NCBI RefSeq assembly: GCF_001295265.1
Contig: NZ_LJOD01000008.1
Coordinates: 124,001 to 188,000, forward strand
Reading direction: 5' to 3'
Source of the DNA: Chryseobacterium indologenes
GTDB taxonomy: Bacteria > Bacteroidota > Bacteroidia > Flavobacteriales > Weeksellaceae
Length of the DNA: 64,000 nucleotides
Shown: positions 18,325-27,661 of the stretch, piece after piece
How positions within the stretch are numbered: the stretch's first letter is position 1
Layout of the letters: each line of letters starts with the position of its first letter
The notes under the pieces: generated by a model
What the model was told of the DNA's origin: nothing
Database searches by the model: none
What the model saw: only the letters and a program-made list of their open reading frames with translations
Position numbers and translations under genes: made by a program

Positions 18325-18330
18325 TACCCT

Positions 18331-19221
18331 ATGATGAAACCTGTTGGAAAATTAATAGTTATCGGAGGTGCTGTAAACAAAGGAAGTTTTGCGGAGACCG
18401 ATTACGATCAAAATATCGAAAAAAATCTTAATTTCTTTGAAAGAGGAATTTTAAGAAAAATCATAAACGAATCAAAACACAAGGAAGATTCTGTAATTGA
18501 GATTGTTACAACAGCCTCTCAAATTCCGCAGATTGTGGGAACAGAGTATAAAAAGGCATTTGAATTTCTTGGTGCCAAAAATGTGAATGTTCTTGATATT
18601 CACAACCGCGAGGAAGCCAACTCTGATGCAATGGTAGCAAGAGCCAATGCCGCTGATGTTATGATGTTTACAGGCGGAGATCAGCTGAGACTCACTTCTA
18701 TCCTTGGTGGTACAAGATTTCACGATACGATTTTACTGAAATACCAGGAGCAGGATTTTATCTATTCCGGAACTTCTGCCGGAGCTGCTGCGGCCTCTGA
18801 AAATATGATCTATCAGGGAAGCAGCTCTGAAGCCCTTCTGAAAGGAGAAATCAAAACAACTCAGGGATTAGGTTTGATTGATAATGTAATCATTGATACT
18901 CACTTTGTACAACGGGGCAGAATAGGCCGTCTTTTCCAGGCAGTAGTCAACAACCCGAGAACACTGGGAATCGGATTGGGAGAAGACACCGGGCTTTTCA
19001 TTCATAATGATGTGATGACTGCTGTGGGTTCCGGTCTTGTAATTTTAGTGGACGGAAGGTTTATTAAAGACACCAATCTTACCAATATCAATCTTGGAGA
19101 ACCTATTTCCATTGATAACCTGACTGTTCACGTTATGTCTATGAATGATCATTACGATCTTACGACCAAAACGCTTACCATCGAGAATTCGCAGTTCAAC
19201 CCGATTCCGCAGGACAAATAA
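18331..19221 (+). CDS. cphB: Cyanophycinase (peptidase family S51)
   Basis: Exo-hydrolase that cuts cyanophycin to beta-Asp-Arg dipeptides in the cytoplasm. Motifs: KLIVIGGAVNKG at the N-terminus, MMFTGGDQLRL, nucleophile Ser in SGTSAGAAAAS, the substrate-site segment DTHFVQRGRIGRL, and GLGEDTGLFI. I chose the ATG at 18331 (296 residues); a GTG nine codons upstream (18304) lies above the -7 box and so probably is not transcribed. It is divergent from cphA and 101 bp before the isoaspartyl peptidase, giving a complete synthesis and degradation set. Confidence 0.93.
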   Translation: MMKPVGKLIVIGGAVNKGSFAETDYDQNIEKNLNFFERGILRKIINESKHKEDSVIEIVTTASQIPQIVGTEYKKAFEFLGAKNVNVLDIHNREEANSDAMVARANAADVMMFTGGDQLRLTSILGGTRFHDTILLKYQEQDFIYSGTSAGAAAASENMIYQGSSSEALLKGEIKTTQGLGLIDNVIIDTHFVQRGRIGRLFQAVVNNPRTLGIGLGEDTGLFIHNDVMTAVGSGLVILVDGRFIKDTNLTNINLGEPISIDNLTVHVMSMNDHYDLTTKTLTIENSQFNPIPQDK

Positions 19222-19322
19222 TAAATAATAGCTGATGAGCAGTAAGTAATGGTTTTTAAAATTTAAACATTACCTTCGTTCTGAATATCATTTATTAATA
19301 ATCAACGATCATTTATATTTTT

Positions 19323-20165
19323 ATGAAAGTCATTATCCACGGTGGTTTTTTCTCTGAAAGCGATCAGAGCCATGAAGTAAAAACGGCAAAGCAGAATTCT
19401 CTGCAATCTATTGCTCAAAAAGCTTTTGAATATCTTCAGGATCATTCTGCTTTTGACACAGCAGCCTATGCTGTTTCTCTCCTGGAAGATGATCCGTTAT
19501 ATAACGCAGGTATCGGTTCTCAGATCCAGAGCGATGGGGTCATCCGAATGAGTGCGGCTATTATGAACGGTGAAACCCAGAAATTAAGCGGTGTCATCAA
19601 CATCCAGGATGTAAAAAACCCGATATTTGTTGCAAAGGAACTTATAAAGGAAGATGACAGGGTATTAGGCGGAAACGGAGCTAAAGTTTATGCTTCAGAG
19701 CATGGTTTTGAGAATTTTTCCACGGAAATTCCCCAACGCAGAAAAGAGTATGAAGCGAAGCTGGGATCAGCAGGAAAAGGAACTGTTGGCTGCGTTGTCC
19801 TTGATAAAGAGGGAAAGCTTGCTGTTGCAACCTCCACGGGAGGAAAAGGTTTTGAAATTCCGGGAAGAATCTCTGACTCTGCCACTGTGGCAGGAAATTA
19901 TGCCAACGCATTCTGCGCTGTAAGCTGTACAGGCGTTGGAGAAGATATTGTAAGCAATGCCACTGCCGCCAAAATTGTTACAAGAGTTACTGACGGAATG
20001 AGTCTGGAAAAAGCGTTTCAAAAAACTTTTGAAGAACTGAAAACTATCGACGGATTTGCAGGTGCCATTGCTATTGATAAAGACGGAAATCTCTATCATC
20101 AGGACTCATACCCTACTATGGTTTTCGCCAGCTTTGATGGGGAAAAATTTGAAGTCTTTCAATAA
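19323..20165 (+). CDS. iaaA: Isoaspartyl peptidase / L-asparaginase (Ntn hydrolase)
   Basis: Cleaves beta-aspartyl dipeptides, here most likely the beta-Asp-Arg released by cyanophycinase, yielding Asp and Arg. The 280-residue precursor should self-cleave before Thr154 in GKGTVGCVVLD to give alpha and beta subunits. Other family signs: NAGIGSQIQSDG near 61-72, SGVINIQDVKNP, and beta-subunit STGGKGFEIPGRISDSATVAGN around the substrate site. Somewhat shorter than the E. coli enzyme. No signal peptide. Same strand as cphB, 101 bp downstream. The gap holds an imperfect AT-rich inverted repeat (19245-19273) without a T run. Confidence 0.92.
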   Translation: MKVIIHGGFFSESDQSHEVKTAKQNSLQSIAQKAFEYLQDHSAFDTAAYAVSLLEDDPLYNAGIGSQIQSDGVIRMSAAIMNGETQKLSGVINIQDVKNPIFVAKELIKEDDRVLGGNGAKVYASEHGFENFSTEIPQRRKEYEAKLGSAGKGTVGCVVLDKEGKLAVATSTGGKGFEIPGRISDSATVAGNYANAFCAVSCTGVGEDIVSNATAAKIVTRVTDGMSLEKAFQKTFEELKTIDGFAGAIAIDKDGNLYHQDSYPTMVFASFDGEKFEVFQ

Positions 20166-20198
20166 TTTTAACATTATTTTATAATTTCATTTATTTTT

Positions 20199-20214
20199 TT
20201 GGCACGTATTTTAC
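20199..20214 (+). promoter_or_regulatory. Sigma-54-like promoter before the YtxH gene
   Basis: TTGGCACG, four bases, then TTAC (consensus TTGGCACG-N4-TTGC): all -24 bases match and the -12 element has A in place of G. The implied start near 20225 leaves a 43 nt leader before the ATG at 20269. Confidence 0.5.
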
Positions 20215-20268
20215 ATGATTACTAATAACAAATTTTAATAGTTTAACAACCTTAAAAAAATAGAAATC

Positions 20269-20505
20269 ATGGGAAATAAAACAAAAGGCTTATTGGCTTT
20301 ACTAGGAATTGGGGCTTTAGCATACTGGAAATATAAAAACTCTACGCCAGAAGAGCAACAGGCTGTAAAGGATAAGATTAATAATGCTAAAGACAATCTC
20401 AACAAATGGGGAAATGATCTTAAGAATAAGGCAAATGACGTAGCATCCCAGGTACAGAGCAAAGTAGAGGAAGCTAAAACAAAAGCCGAAGATTCTTTAA
20501 GCTAA
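20269..20505 (+). CDS. YtxH domain small protein, 78 aa
   Basis: A short hydrophobic segment (residues 7-20, GLLALLGIGALAYW) is followed by an amphipathic, Lys/Asp/Ala-rich helix to the end, with a coiled-coil or LEA-like periodicity. This is the YtxH-type architecture of small membrane-anchored stress proteins; no reaction is known. It stands alone between a sigma-54-like promoter and a bidirectional terminator, and is a monocistronic gene. Confidence 0.8.
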   Translation: MGNKTKGLLALLGIGALAYWKYKNSTPEEQQAVKDKINNAKDNLNKWGNDLKNKANDVASQVQSKVEEAKTKAEDSLS

Positions 20506-20540
20506 AGGCAAAATTAGTTTTTTTAACATTCATATATAGA

Positions 20541-20575
20541 AAAAGTCACTGTAATTATATTACGGTGACTTTTTT
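20541..20575. terminator. Bidirectional terminator after the YtxH gene
   Basis: AAAAGTCACTGTAAT pairs with ATTACGGTGACTTTT (one G-T), with A run on the left and T run on the right. It also lies downstream of the leftward methyltransferase gene. Confidence 0.85.
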
Positions 20576-20670
20576 AATTGTGCTTTGAGATATAGAAACC
20601 TTAGGTTTAATAATCGTAAGCGTTAAAACTATAAGATTATTTTACCCGGTAACTCATGTTTTAACAGCTA

Positions 20671-21462
20671 TTATTTTTTATCTGCTGCCAAAGCAAACAC
20701 AATGGGTATTTTGTTTCCGAACTGAGGGATTCTCCATTTTCCTTTTTCAAATTCATCTACATGTCTGAAGCATGGGTATGGAGACCAATCGAATTCCTGG
20801 AAAGTTTTCAGCTCAATTCCGTTCTGGAGTAAACTTTGCAGAACTTCTGCCAGTGAATGGTTCCACATTACATATTCCTGCACAATATCTGCTGACTGAT
20901 CTGCATAAGTTCCTTCATAGGTTTCTACGATAGGCTTTTCATTGAAATAGTTGTAGGCAACTTTGGTAAAATCATCATCAAACATCCATACTACAGGATG
21001 AAATTCTGCCATGATGAATTTTCCTCCCGGCTTCAGGAAATGACTGATTACCCCCGCCCATTTATCAAGGTCCGGAAGCCAGCCTATAGTGCCATAGCTG
21101 GTGTAAACAATATCAAATTTCTGATCAAGGACATTGGGTAGGTCATATACATCGGAACAGATAAATGTTGTATCAGTACCGCATTTCTGTGCCAGATCTT
21201 TTGCTGTTTCAATAGCTTTATCTGAAAGATCAATTCCGGTAACATTCGCCCCCATTCTGGAAAGCGAAATGGAATCCTGTCCGAAATGACACTGTAAATG
21301 CAGGATTGTTTTCCCTTGTACATCTCCAAGAAGATCCAGTTCTATAGAATTTAATGAACTTCTTCCTTTCAGGAATTCATCTACAAAGTAAAAATCCGAC
21401 TTCAGATGAGGTTCTACTTTAGCATTCCATGATTTTTTATTGATTTCTAAATAATTTTCCAT
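20671..21462 (-). CDS. Class I SAM-dependent methyltransferase, 263 aa
   Basis: SAM-binding Rossmann motif I is ILHLQCHFGQDSISL, with motif II acidic end VTGIDLSDKAI and the post-motif DIVYTSYGTIGWLPDL. The remainder (VVWMFDDDF, NHSLAEVLQSL, FPYPCFRH-like end) resembles small-molecule methyltransferases of the UbiE/COQ5 type, not RNA or DNA methylases. Substrate unknown. It ends a three-gene minus-strand operon: 13 bp after the lipoprotein gene, which itself overlaps the PH-domain gene. Confidence 0.85.
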   Translation of the reverse strand: MENYLEINKKSWNAKVEPHLKSDFYFVDEFLKGRSSLNSIELDLLGDVQGKTILHLQCHFGQDSISLSRMGANVTGIDLSDKAIETAKDLAQKCGTDTTFICSDVYDLPNVLDQKFDIVYTSYGTIGWLPDLDKWAGVISHFLKPGGKFIMAEFHPVVWMFDDDFTKVAYNYFNEKPIVETYEGTYADQSADIVQEYVMWNHSLAEVLQSLLQNGIELKTFQEFDWSPYPCFRHVDEFEKGKWRIPQFGNKIPIVFALAADKK

Positions 21463-21475
21463 AATGGTTTGTTGT

Positions 21476-21973
21476 TTATTTCATGTTCCCCGGGAGTAAC
21501 GGAAATCCATCTAAGAGGGCTGTCTCTGAATCATCTTTTATTTTATGACAGTCTGATCTTTTGGGATCTTTATTCACTTCTTTAATACACCTGTTACGAT
21601 GTAAATAGTAAACAGCCCTGTAGTCTGCATCCGGATTCCCGGAATCTGTATTATTTTTAATTTGTATTTTCGCTTTGATAAGCTTTCGGTTTTTATAATA
21701 GAACTGATTATTATAAGTATAATCCGCTCCTGTCTTCTTCTCTATCTTTATATATTCCGGATGTTCGGGATTAAAGATCACGCTTACAGTTGAAACTATT
21801 TTATCCTCTCCTCCACTACTGATTCCGGAAACAATGCTGTCTTTTTTTAATCCGGTACCGGTATCGAGTAACTGAGTCTGACGGTCGGTTTCCTTGATGT
21901 AGGCTTCTCTATTCTTCCGGCTTGTGCAGGAAACAATAAAGCATAACATTAAAAGTAAGTGCAATAACTTCAT
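21476..21973 (-). CDS. Putative lipoprotein, 165 aa
   Basis: MKLLHLLLMLCFIVSC is a type-II signal peptide with Cys16 as the lipidation site. The mature part is Lys/Asp/Asn-rich with FYYKNRKLIKAKIQ in the middle and three further Cys. I recognise no domain. Its start overlaps the stop of the PH-SHOCT gene by 4 bp (ATGA-type coupling), so the two are co-translated. Confidence 0.75.
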   Translation of the reverse strand: MKLLHLLLMLCFIVSCTSRKNREAYIKETDRQTQLLDTGTGLKKDSIVSGISSGGEDKIVSTVSVIFNPEHPEYIKIEKKTGADYTYNNQFYYKNRKLIKAKIQIKNNTDSGNPDADYRAVYYLHRNRCIKEVNKDPKRSDCHKIKDDSETALLDGFPLLPGNMK

Positions 21974-22497
21974 ATCTGATTAAGCAGCATTTTCTTCTGC
22001 TCCGTAAATTCTTCTTCACTAATCATGCCGCCTTCTTTTAACCTTTCCAATTGTTCCAGCAATTCAAAAAGCATAGGTTCATACGCGGGCACCTTCGGTC
22101 TGGACATGAAATCTCTTACTTTTTCACAGAATAATTCTGCTTCATATTTTCCTACACCATCTATCTCAACAATGTCATCTGCAACATGGATATCAATAGA
22201 GCCCAGCATAAATGAGGTCTCGTATTGTATGGAACTTATTTTATCGTAGGAAAAATCCTGTACTTTCAGACCGTACATAAATTCTTTATCTACAAAAATC
22301 AATCTACGGTCTGTTGCCGTTAAGATGATGTGATGATTGGTCGTTTTACTCCGTCCTTCAACAAGATAAACAATTTTTTCATCTGCTGAAAGAATGCTTG
22401 GAAGCGCACGTATCTCTTTTCTGGCAAAAAAGGTAGGATTGATATCCAGCTTTTCGAGCTCATCTTTTATTTCGTCTAATCTTGATCTGCTATCCAT
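21970..22497 (-). CDS. PH-like domain plus SHOCT protein, 175 aa
   Basis: Residues about 25-125 form a bacterial PH domain of the YokE type (IILTATDRRLIFVDK, DKISSIQYETSFMLGSIDIHV). Residues 145-175 are a SHOCT helix pair (LEQLERLKEGGMISEEEFTE). Such proteins are usually cytoplasmic or membrane-associated adaptors without known enzymatic role. First gene of the operon with the lipoprotein and the methyltransferase. Confidence 0.8.
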   Translation of the reverse strand: MDSRSRLDEIKDELEKLDINPTFFARKEIRALPSILSADEKIVYLVEGRSKTTNHHIILTATDRRLIFVDKEFMYGLKVQDFSYDKISSIQYETSFMLGSIDIHVADDIVEIDGVGKYEAELFCEKVRDFMSRPKVPAYEPMLFELLEQLERLKEGGMISEEEFTEQKKMLLNQI

Positions 22498-22595
22498 GGT
22501 TTTATTTTACAGCTAAATTACTATTTCTCCGCAAAAAATGATTTTATTATTATTAAAAAACTGTAATGAAAGCTATCTTTCTTTTACACCCCTGT

Positions 22596-23690
22596 CTAGA
22601 ATCCTCTTTTTGCCGGACTATTCAGATGTATTTTGGTATTGGGCAGTTTCTTTCTCAGGCTTTCGGCTTCCGCAGAAGAAATTTTGTTTCCCGAAAGGAA
22701 CAGCGTTTTCAGATGGATAAGTTTCTCAATTCCCGGCGGAAGACTTTCGATCTGGCAGTCCGAGAGATCAATGATTTCCAGATTTGAAGCGTTGTAGAGC
22801 CCGGTAAGGGCGGATGGGCTAATCTTGCATTTTGAAGCAAAGAAATATTTGAGGTTTTTCATTTTTTCCATACCCGAAGGAATATTCTGAATCGTGTTAT
22901 TATTGTAATTTACCTTCACTAAATTCTCAATATCGTACAATGCGGAAGGAAATTCCTTAAAACTATTATGATCTAAGGTTATTTCTACAAGATTTTTAAG
23001 CTTAGAAAGGCTCACAGGAAGGGTTTTCAGTTGATTTATGGATAGATCCAGTCTTTTCAGGTTTTGTAAATCTCCTATTTCATCCGGCAGGCTCTGAAGC
23101 ATGCTCTGGCTTACTGAAAGGGCTTCCAGTTTCTTTAAACTCCCTATGCTTTTGGGAATCACCAAAGGTCGGAAAATAAAATCCTTTTCGTCTACAATCG
23201 CTTTATCAATTGTTCTGCATGCAAGGTTCAGAGTTTTTAGATTTTTCATGTCTCCCAGGTTGGAAGGATATTCTTCCAGAAAAGGACAGAAAAAGCCAAG
23301 GCTTTCCAGATTTTTAACCCTGATAATCTGCTGGGGAAATTCTTTGATGAATATGGAATGAATAGTAATTTCATGCAGTTTATTCAGTCTGGAAAATGAA
23401 TTCGGAAATTTGGTTACCCCCGTACTTCCGCTCATGCTGAACTTCTCGAGGTTTTCCAGACGATCTATATCTTTTGGTATTTCCGTAAATTCTCTTTCGC
23501 TGATAATACTCAGAACCCTCATTTTCTTCCAGTCAAGAATATGTTTGGGAAATTCTTTTAACTCATCTAACGACACTACTTCATTTTCTTTGGTAAGATC
23601 CTGCCGCTCGAAACGGTAGGTTTCCGAATATTGGGCACTGCACATCAAAGCAGCGCAGATAAAAATTACAGATACTATTTTTCTGTTCAT
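22596..23690 (-). CDS. Secreted leucine-rich-repeat protein, 364 aa
   Basis: A signal peptide (MNRKIVSVIFICAALMCSAQ) precedes about ten 23-residue leucine-rich repeats of the plant/bacterial type (LPDEIGDLQNLKRLDLSINQ, LPVSLSKLKNLVEITLDHN). The protein ends PAKRGF with no sorting domain or anchor visible, so it is exported to periplasm or beyond. It is a paralogue of the 444-residue protein at 24966-26300: both contain the IPKSIG-L-K-LE segment and similar start regions. Role unknown; LRRs usually bind protein. Confidence 0.85.
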   Translation of the reverse strand: MNRKIVSVIFICAALMCSAQYSETYRFERQDLTKENEVVSLDELKEFPKHILDWKKMRVLSIISEREFTEIPKDIDRLENLEKFSMSGSTGVTKFPNSFSRLNKLHEITIHSIFIKEFPQQIIRVKNLESLGFFCPFLEEYPSNLGDMKNLKTLNLACRTIDKAIVDEKDFIFRPLVIPKSIGSLKKLEALSVSQSMLQSLPDEIGDLQNLKRLDLSINQLKTLPVSLSKLKNLVEITLDHNSFKEFPSALYDIENLVKVNYNNNTIQNIPSGMEKMKNLKYFFASKCKISPSALTGLYNASNLEIIDLSDCQIESLPPGIEKLIHLKTLFLSGNKISSAEAESLRKKLPNTKIHLNSPAKRGF

Positions 23691-23911
23691 GGTTTTTAAT
23701 CTCTAAAATTATTCAACAGTCATCAGGTTACGGGGAATACATCATTTTGTAATTCCTGTTTAGCTGAACAGTTTTTCTTAATTAAAAAAGTATCTAAGAA
23801 AACGAACCAATTCCACAAACCCCATAATTAGGCAGACTATTTATATCTTTCTAAATTTCGTCTAAAAATAAGTAATTTTTATAATTTTCCAGACTGTTAT
23901 TACTTCAGACA

Positions 23912-23941
23912 TTGACATTCATTAAATTTTAAATACTTTTG
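23912..23941 (+). promoter_or_regulatory. Promoter of the amidinotransferase-family gene
   Basis: TTG at 23912-23914, a 19 bp spacer, and TACTTTTG at 23934-23941: a clean Bacteroidota -33/-7 pair. The start near 23948 leaves a leader of about 20 nt. Confidence 0.75.
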
Positions 23942-23968
23942 TCATCATAGTATATCAAACTTCCTCTT

Positions 23969-24934
23969 ATGATCTTTGTTGAAAATGAATTTTCTCCCTT
24001 AAAAAAAGTAGTTCTCGCCCAGTCTGAATTTGGTTTCCCCAAAGAACCCAGGCCGGAAGACCTGCGTTTCCTGAGTGAAGAAGCCATAAAAGAAAACCTT
24101 GAGAATAAAGGAAAAGATTATGCTGAGGCTTTTCCTGAACTTCAGAAACAATGGGAAAACGAAAGGGAAAATCTTAAAAAAACACTGGAAAAGTATGGTG
24201 TAGAAGTTCTTCGTCCCCGTAAATTATCTTCTACAGAAAAAGAAGCCGTGGGAACTGCAGGATATTCTAACTTTTTCGTCAGAGATCCCTTTTTTACGGT
24301 GGGAAATTTCGTTATTGAATCATCGCTTCGTTTTTTACACCGCAGAAATGAAGTTTTCCCGGTACGGGATCTCTTTTTTCAGGAAGTATACCCCGAAGAA
24401 TGTGGTTATGTGGCAGTACCTCATCCTGAAATTGCTGATCCCGGAGATTCTACATTGGGGAAAGGTCCGTTTCTGGAAGGTGGAGATGTTCTTGTATTAG
24501 GCAAACAGGTCTTTGTAGGAAACTCCGGTCTCGCTTCCAATGAGCTGGGAATTCAATGGCTAAGAAAGCTTTTAAAACCACAGGGATATACTGTTGAACA
24601 GATCAGGCTTCATCCCGACATTCTGCATCTGGACTGTGCTCTCGGATTTGTAAGAGAAGGACTGATGATCGTATGCGAAGAAGCATTTTTAGATGGAATA
24701 CCAGCTTCCCTGAAAGATTGGAAAAAAATACGCGTAACTTTAGATGAAGCCATGAATCTGGCCACCAACGGCCTTCCTGTATCACCTGATGTTTATATTA
24801 CAGATCCTGCTTTCAAACACATCGGAGCCCAGATTGAACAGGAAAACATCAAAGTGGAATATATTGATTTTTCGATCAGCAGAAGCTTTGGAGGCTCTTT
24901 TCGTTGCAGTACACAACCTCTTTTAAGGCATTAA
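23969..24934 (+). CDS. Amidinotransferase / dimethylarginine dimethylaminohydrolase-family protein, 321 aa
   Basis: A five-bladed beta/alpha-propeller guanidine-modifying enzyme. Seen: the N-terminal FSPLKKVVL, SNFFVRDPFF, FLEGGDVLVLG (substrate Asp), the catalytic His region LHLDCALGF, and the C-terminal nucleophile Cys313 in GSFRCSTQPL. It should act on arginine or a guanidino compound by hydrolysis or amidino transfer; which one cannot be told. It has its own strong promoter and lies between two leftward LRR genes. A supply of arginine from cyanophycin 4 kb upstream is suggestive only. Confidence 0.85.
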   Translation: MIFVENEFSPLKKVVLAQSEFGFPKEPRPEDLRFLSEEAIKENLENKGKDYAEAFPELQKQWENERENLKKTLEKYGVEVLRPRKLSSTEKEAVGTAGYSNFFVRDPFFTVGNFVIESSLRFLHRRNEVFPVRDLFFQEVYPEECGYVAVPHPEIADPGDSTLGKGPFLEGGDVLVLGKQVFVGNSGLASNELGIQWLRKLLKPQGYTVEQIRLHPDILHLDCALGFVREGLMIVCEEAFLDGIPASLKDWKKIRVTLDEAMNLATNGLPVSPDVYITDPAFKHIGAQIEQENIKVEYIDFSISRSFGGSFRCSTQPLLRH

Positions 24935-24935
24935 G

Positions 24936-24967
24936 AAATAAAATTTTGAATGTTTGCAATTTTATTT
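24936..24967. repeat. AT-rich inverted repeat between converging genes
   Basis: AAATAAAATT (24936-24945) and AATTTTATTT (24958-24967) are perfect inverses around a 12 nt loop. It could end either gene weakly but has no GC and no true T run; it overlaps the last two bases of the LRR stop. Confidence 0.4.
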
Positions 24968-26300
24968 AAATGCGGATATCGGTATAAGGTAATGCTTTTT
25001 TCAATTCCTCAATATCAGTTTGGGATATTTTATTTCCCCACAGATAAAGGCTCTTCAGATTTCTGAGTTTTTCAATTCCTTTGGGAATGGTATTAATCTG
25101 GCATTCCGAAAGGTCCAGTGATTCAAGATTTTCCAAATCATAGATCTCTTTCAGATTATCCTGAGATATTTTATTTTTATCAAGACCTAATTTCTTCAGG
25201 TTTTTAAGCAGCTTAATTCCTGATGGAAGGCTTTCAAGCTTACAGCTGCCCATTTCCAGTATTTCTAAGCCAGTGAGAGTGTACAGTTCTTTAACAGATT
25301 CGGAATAAAGCGGGTTAGCTCCGATATTCAGGAATTTCAAATGCTTCATATTTCCTGCTCCGGAAGGAATTTTACTGATTCCACATTCGTATACATTCAG
25401 CTCTTCGAGATTGGGAATTGAATACAGTTTTTTTACATCGGAAGATATCTTATTTCCTGCCATCCCCAATATCTTCAGGGACTTCAGATTTTCTGTTACA
25501 AAAGGAATTTTTTCAATCAGGCAAAAATTAAGATTAAGCTCCTGAAGATTTTCCAGTCCAGAGATTGCTTTTGGGAGTACAGTAAACCGGTTCTGTTGAA
25601 GGTTCAGCTTGGTCAGATTCCTGAGAAAGCCAAAACGTTCAGGTAAATCAGTCAGGCTGTTGTAACCCAGATCCAGGTCTTTTAACGAAGTCAGACCTTC
25701 TATTTCATCAGGAAGGCTCTTCATCTGATTGCTGACCGCAATAAATTGTTCCAGACTCTTCAGGTTTCCTATGCTTTTGGGTAATATCAACGCCGGAAGG
25801 TTTGCAAAATTAGTATCCACCGATCTGAAATAGGATAAATCCAGTATTTTAAGATTTTCCAGATCTCCGAGATTTTCCGGCCAGTTTTTAAGCTTTTTAT
25901 CTCCATATTTAAAATCCTGCAAATTTTTAAGTTTTAAAACTGGCTGTGGGAATTCACTTCCTCTAAGGCTGATATTTATTCTTTTTATATTTTGAAGATC
26001 TGCAAAACTTTCAGGAAAGGTGATATTTCCTCCATAGCTGATCAATTCAAAATCCTCAAGATTTTTAAAGTTCTTTATTTCCGCGGGAATTTCCCGGAAA
26101 CTTTCATGAGCTCTTATCTTTAAGATTTTAAGATCTCTTTTTAAAATTTCTTTGGGAAAGTCTTTGATATTATTTAATGATATGCTCTTTTTTTCTGCAT
26201 TATAAGCATAAGGATCCGAAGGTCCCGGAGGAAGGGAAACCTGGGCACTGACGGTAACCGCCAATGCCAGCCAGCCCAAATAAAGAACTTTCTTAATCAT
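24966..26300 (-). CDS. Secreted leucine-rich-repeat protein, 444 aa
   Basis: A signal peptide (MIKKVLYLGWLALAVTVSAQ) is followed by about fifteen LRR units, e.g. LPDEIEGLTSLKDLDLGYNS and IPKGIEKLRNLKSLYLWGNK. It is a longer paralogue of the protein at 22596-23690, with extra repeats in the C-terminal half. It starts 8 bp after the hisS stop on the same strand, so it is transcribed with hisS. No anchor or enzymatic domain is visible. Confidence 0.85.
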   Translation of the reverse strand: MIKKVLYLGWLALAVTVSAQVSLPPGPSDPYAYNAEKKSISLNNIKDFPKEILKRDLKILKIRAHESFREIPAEIKNFKNLEDFELISYGGNITFPESFADLQNIKRINISLRGSEFPQPVLKLKNLQDFKYGDKKLKNWPENLGDLENLKILDLSYFRSVDTNFANLPALILPKSIGNLKSLEQFIAVSNQMKSLPDEIEGLTSLKDLDLGYNSLTDLPERFGFLRNLTKLNLQQNRFTVLPKAISGLENLQELNLNFCLIEKIPFVTENLKSLKILGMAGNKISSDVKKLYSIPNLEELNVYECGISKIPSGAGNMKHLKFLNIGANPLYSESVKELYTLTGLEILEMGSCKLESLPSGIKLLKNLKKLGLDKNKISQDNLKEIYDLENLESLDLSECQINTIPKGIEKLRNLKSLYLWGNKISQTDIEELKKALPYTDIRI

Positions 26301-26308
26301 GAAATTTA

Positions 26309-27661
26309 TTAGAGATTTAAAAATTCTTCTACGGAAACTGTTTTCTGTTCTCCCGCTTCAAGATTTTTAAAAGTCACTGTGCTATTTTTTATTTCTTCCT
26401 CACCCAGGAAAACAAGGTTTTTAATTCCTTTCTTTTCGGCATAGGTAAATTGTTTATTGAGTTTTGAATTCTCCGGATAGAGTTCTGCTGAAATTCCTTT
26501 TCCTCTCAGCTGCATAATCAGCTTTAAAGCTTCGGTTGTTTCTTCTCCTCCAAAATTGGCAAACAGGTATTCTATTGAGGAAGATGCTTCTTCAGGAAAC
26601 AGATTAAGTTCCTCCATAACCAGATAAATTCTGTCCAGTCCGAAAGAAATTCCGATTCCCGGAATATTTTTAACACCAAAAACTTCTGTAAGGTTATCAT
26701 ATCTGCCGCCACCGCCGATAGATCCCATTGCTGCTTCATCTGCTTTTACTTCAAAAATAGCCCCGGTATAATAATCTAATCCTCTGGCAAGGGTAATATT
26801 GAATACGAGGTTCTGCATATCAACTCCCAGATTCAGTGATTGGGTAAGAACAAATTCCAATTCTTCCACTCCTTTTAATCCGATTTCGTTTCCTGCAAAT
26901 TTTTCTTTCAGTTGAAGAAGGTTTTCCAGTGCATCATCAGACTGCTCAAATAAGAAATCCAGTTTGTCTATAGATTCCTGAGAAATTTCTCTTTCCAGTA
27001 ATTCTTTAACAACTCCGTCTCTTCCGATTTTATCCAACTTATCTAAAGCCACAGTAAAATCAATCAGCTTATCTGTAATCCCTGCATATTCGGCTAATCC
27101 GGAAAGGATTTTTCTGTTGTTCATGTGAATCGTTACGGATACTCCCAGCTCTGCAAAAGACTTCAGATAAAGCTGAACGAGCTCTACTTCCTGTAACAGG
27201 CTTTTACTTCCTACCACATCAGCATCACATTGATAAAACTCTCTGAACCTTCCTTTTGCAGGTCTGTCTGCTCTCCAGACCGGTTGAATCTGGTAGCGTT
27301 TAAAAGGAAAAACAAGCTGTCCCTGATTCATAGCCACATATCGTGCGAAAGGAACTGTTAAATCATATCTCAAAGCTTTCTCTGAGATTTTCTTTGTTAA
27401 TGCCTGATGATTTTCAACAGTAAGCTCATCTTCAGAAACTTTATCCAGATAATTTCCTGAATTTAATATTTTAAAGATCAAACGATCTCCCTCCTCTCCA
27501 TACTTTCCGGTTAATGTTGAAAGATTTTCAAAACTTGGAGTTTCTAATGGCTGAAATCCAAACAATTCAAAGTTCTTCTGCAGTGTATTGATGATATATC
27601 GTCGTCTTGAAACTTCCAATGCGGAAAAATCACGTGTTCCTCTTGCTAAACTTGGCTTCAT
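26309..27661 (-). CDS. hisS: Histidine--tRNA ligase
   Basis: Charges tRNA-His. The 450-residue class-II synthetase has motif 1 near the start ([10 protein letters not shown]...GDRLIFKI), motif 2 with [27 protein letters not shown], the histidine-specific [15 protein letters not shown] and GGGRYDNL, motif 3 [13 protein letters not shown], and a C-terminal anticodon-binding domain ([15 protein letters not shown] onward). No promoter was found close upstream. Co-directional with the LRR gene 8 bp downstream. Confidence 0.96.
   Translation of the reverse strand: MKPSLARGTRDFSALEVSRRRYIINTLQKNFELFGFQPLETPSFENLSTLTGKYGEEGDRLIFKILNSGNYLDKVSEDELTVENHQALTKKISEKALRYDLTVPFARYVAMNQGQLVFPFKRYQIQPVWRADRPAKGRFREFYQCDADVVGSKSLLQEVELVQLYLKSFAELGVSVTIHMNNRKILSGLAEYAGITDKLIDFTVALDKLDKIGRDGVVKELLEREISQESIDKLDFLFEQSDDALENLLQLKEKFAGNEIGLKGVEELEFVLTQSLNLGVDMQNLVFNITLARGLDYYTGAIFEVKADEAAMGSIGGGGRYDNLTEVFGVKNIPGIGISFGLDRIYLVMEELNLFPEEASSSIEYLFANFGGEETTEALKLIMQLRGKGISAELYPENSKLNKQFTYAEKKGIKNLVFLGEEEIKNSTVTFKNLEAGEQKTVSVEEFLNL

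Noticed and set aside
19245..19273. GTAATG...CATTAC inverted repeat as terminator of cphB
   Set aside because: No GC in the stem and no T run after it; the distance to the next gene fits read-through.
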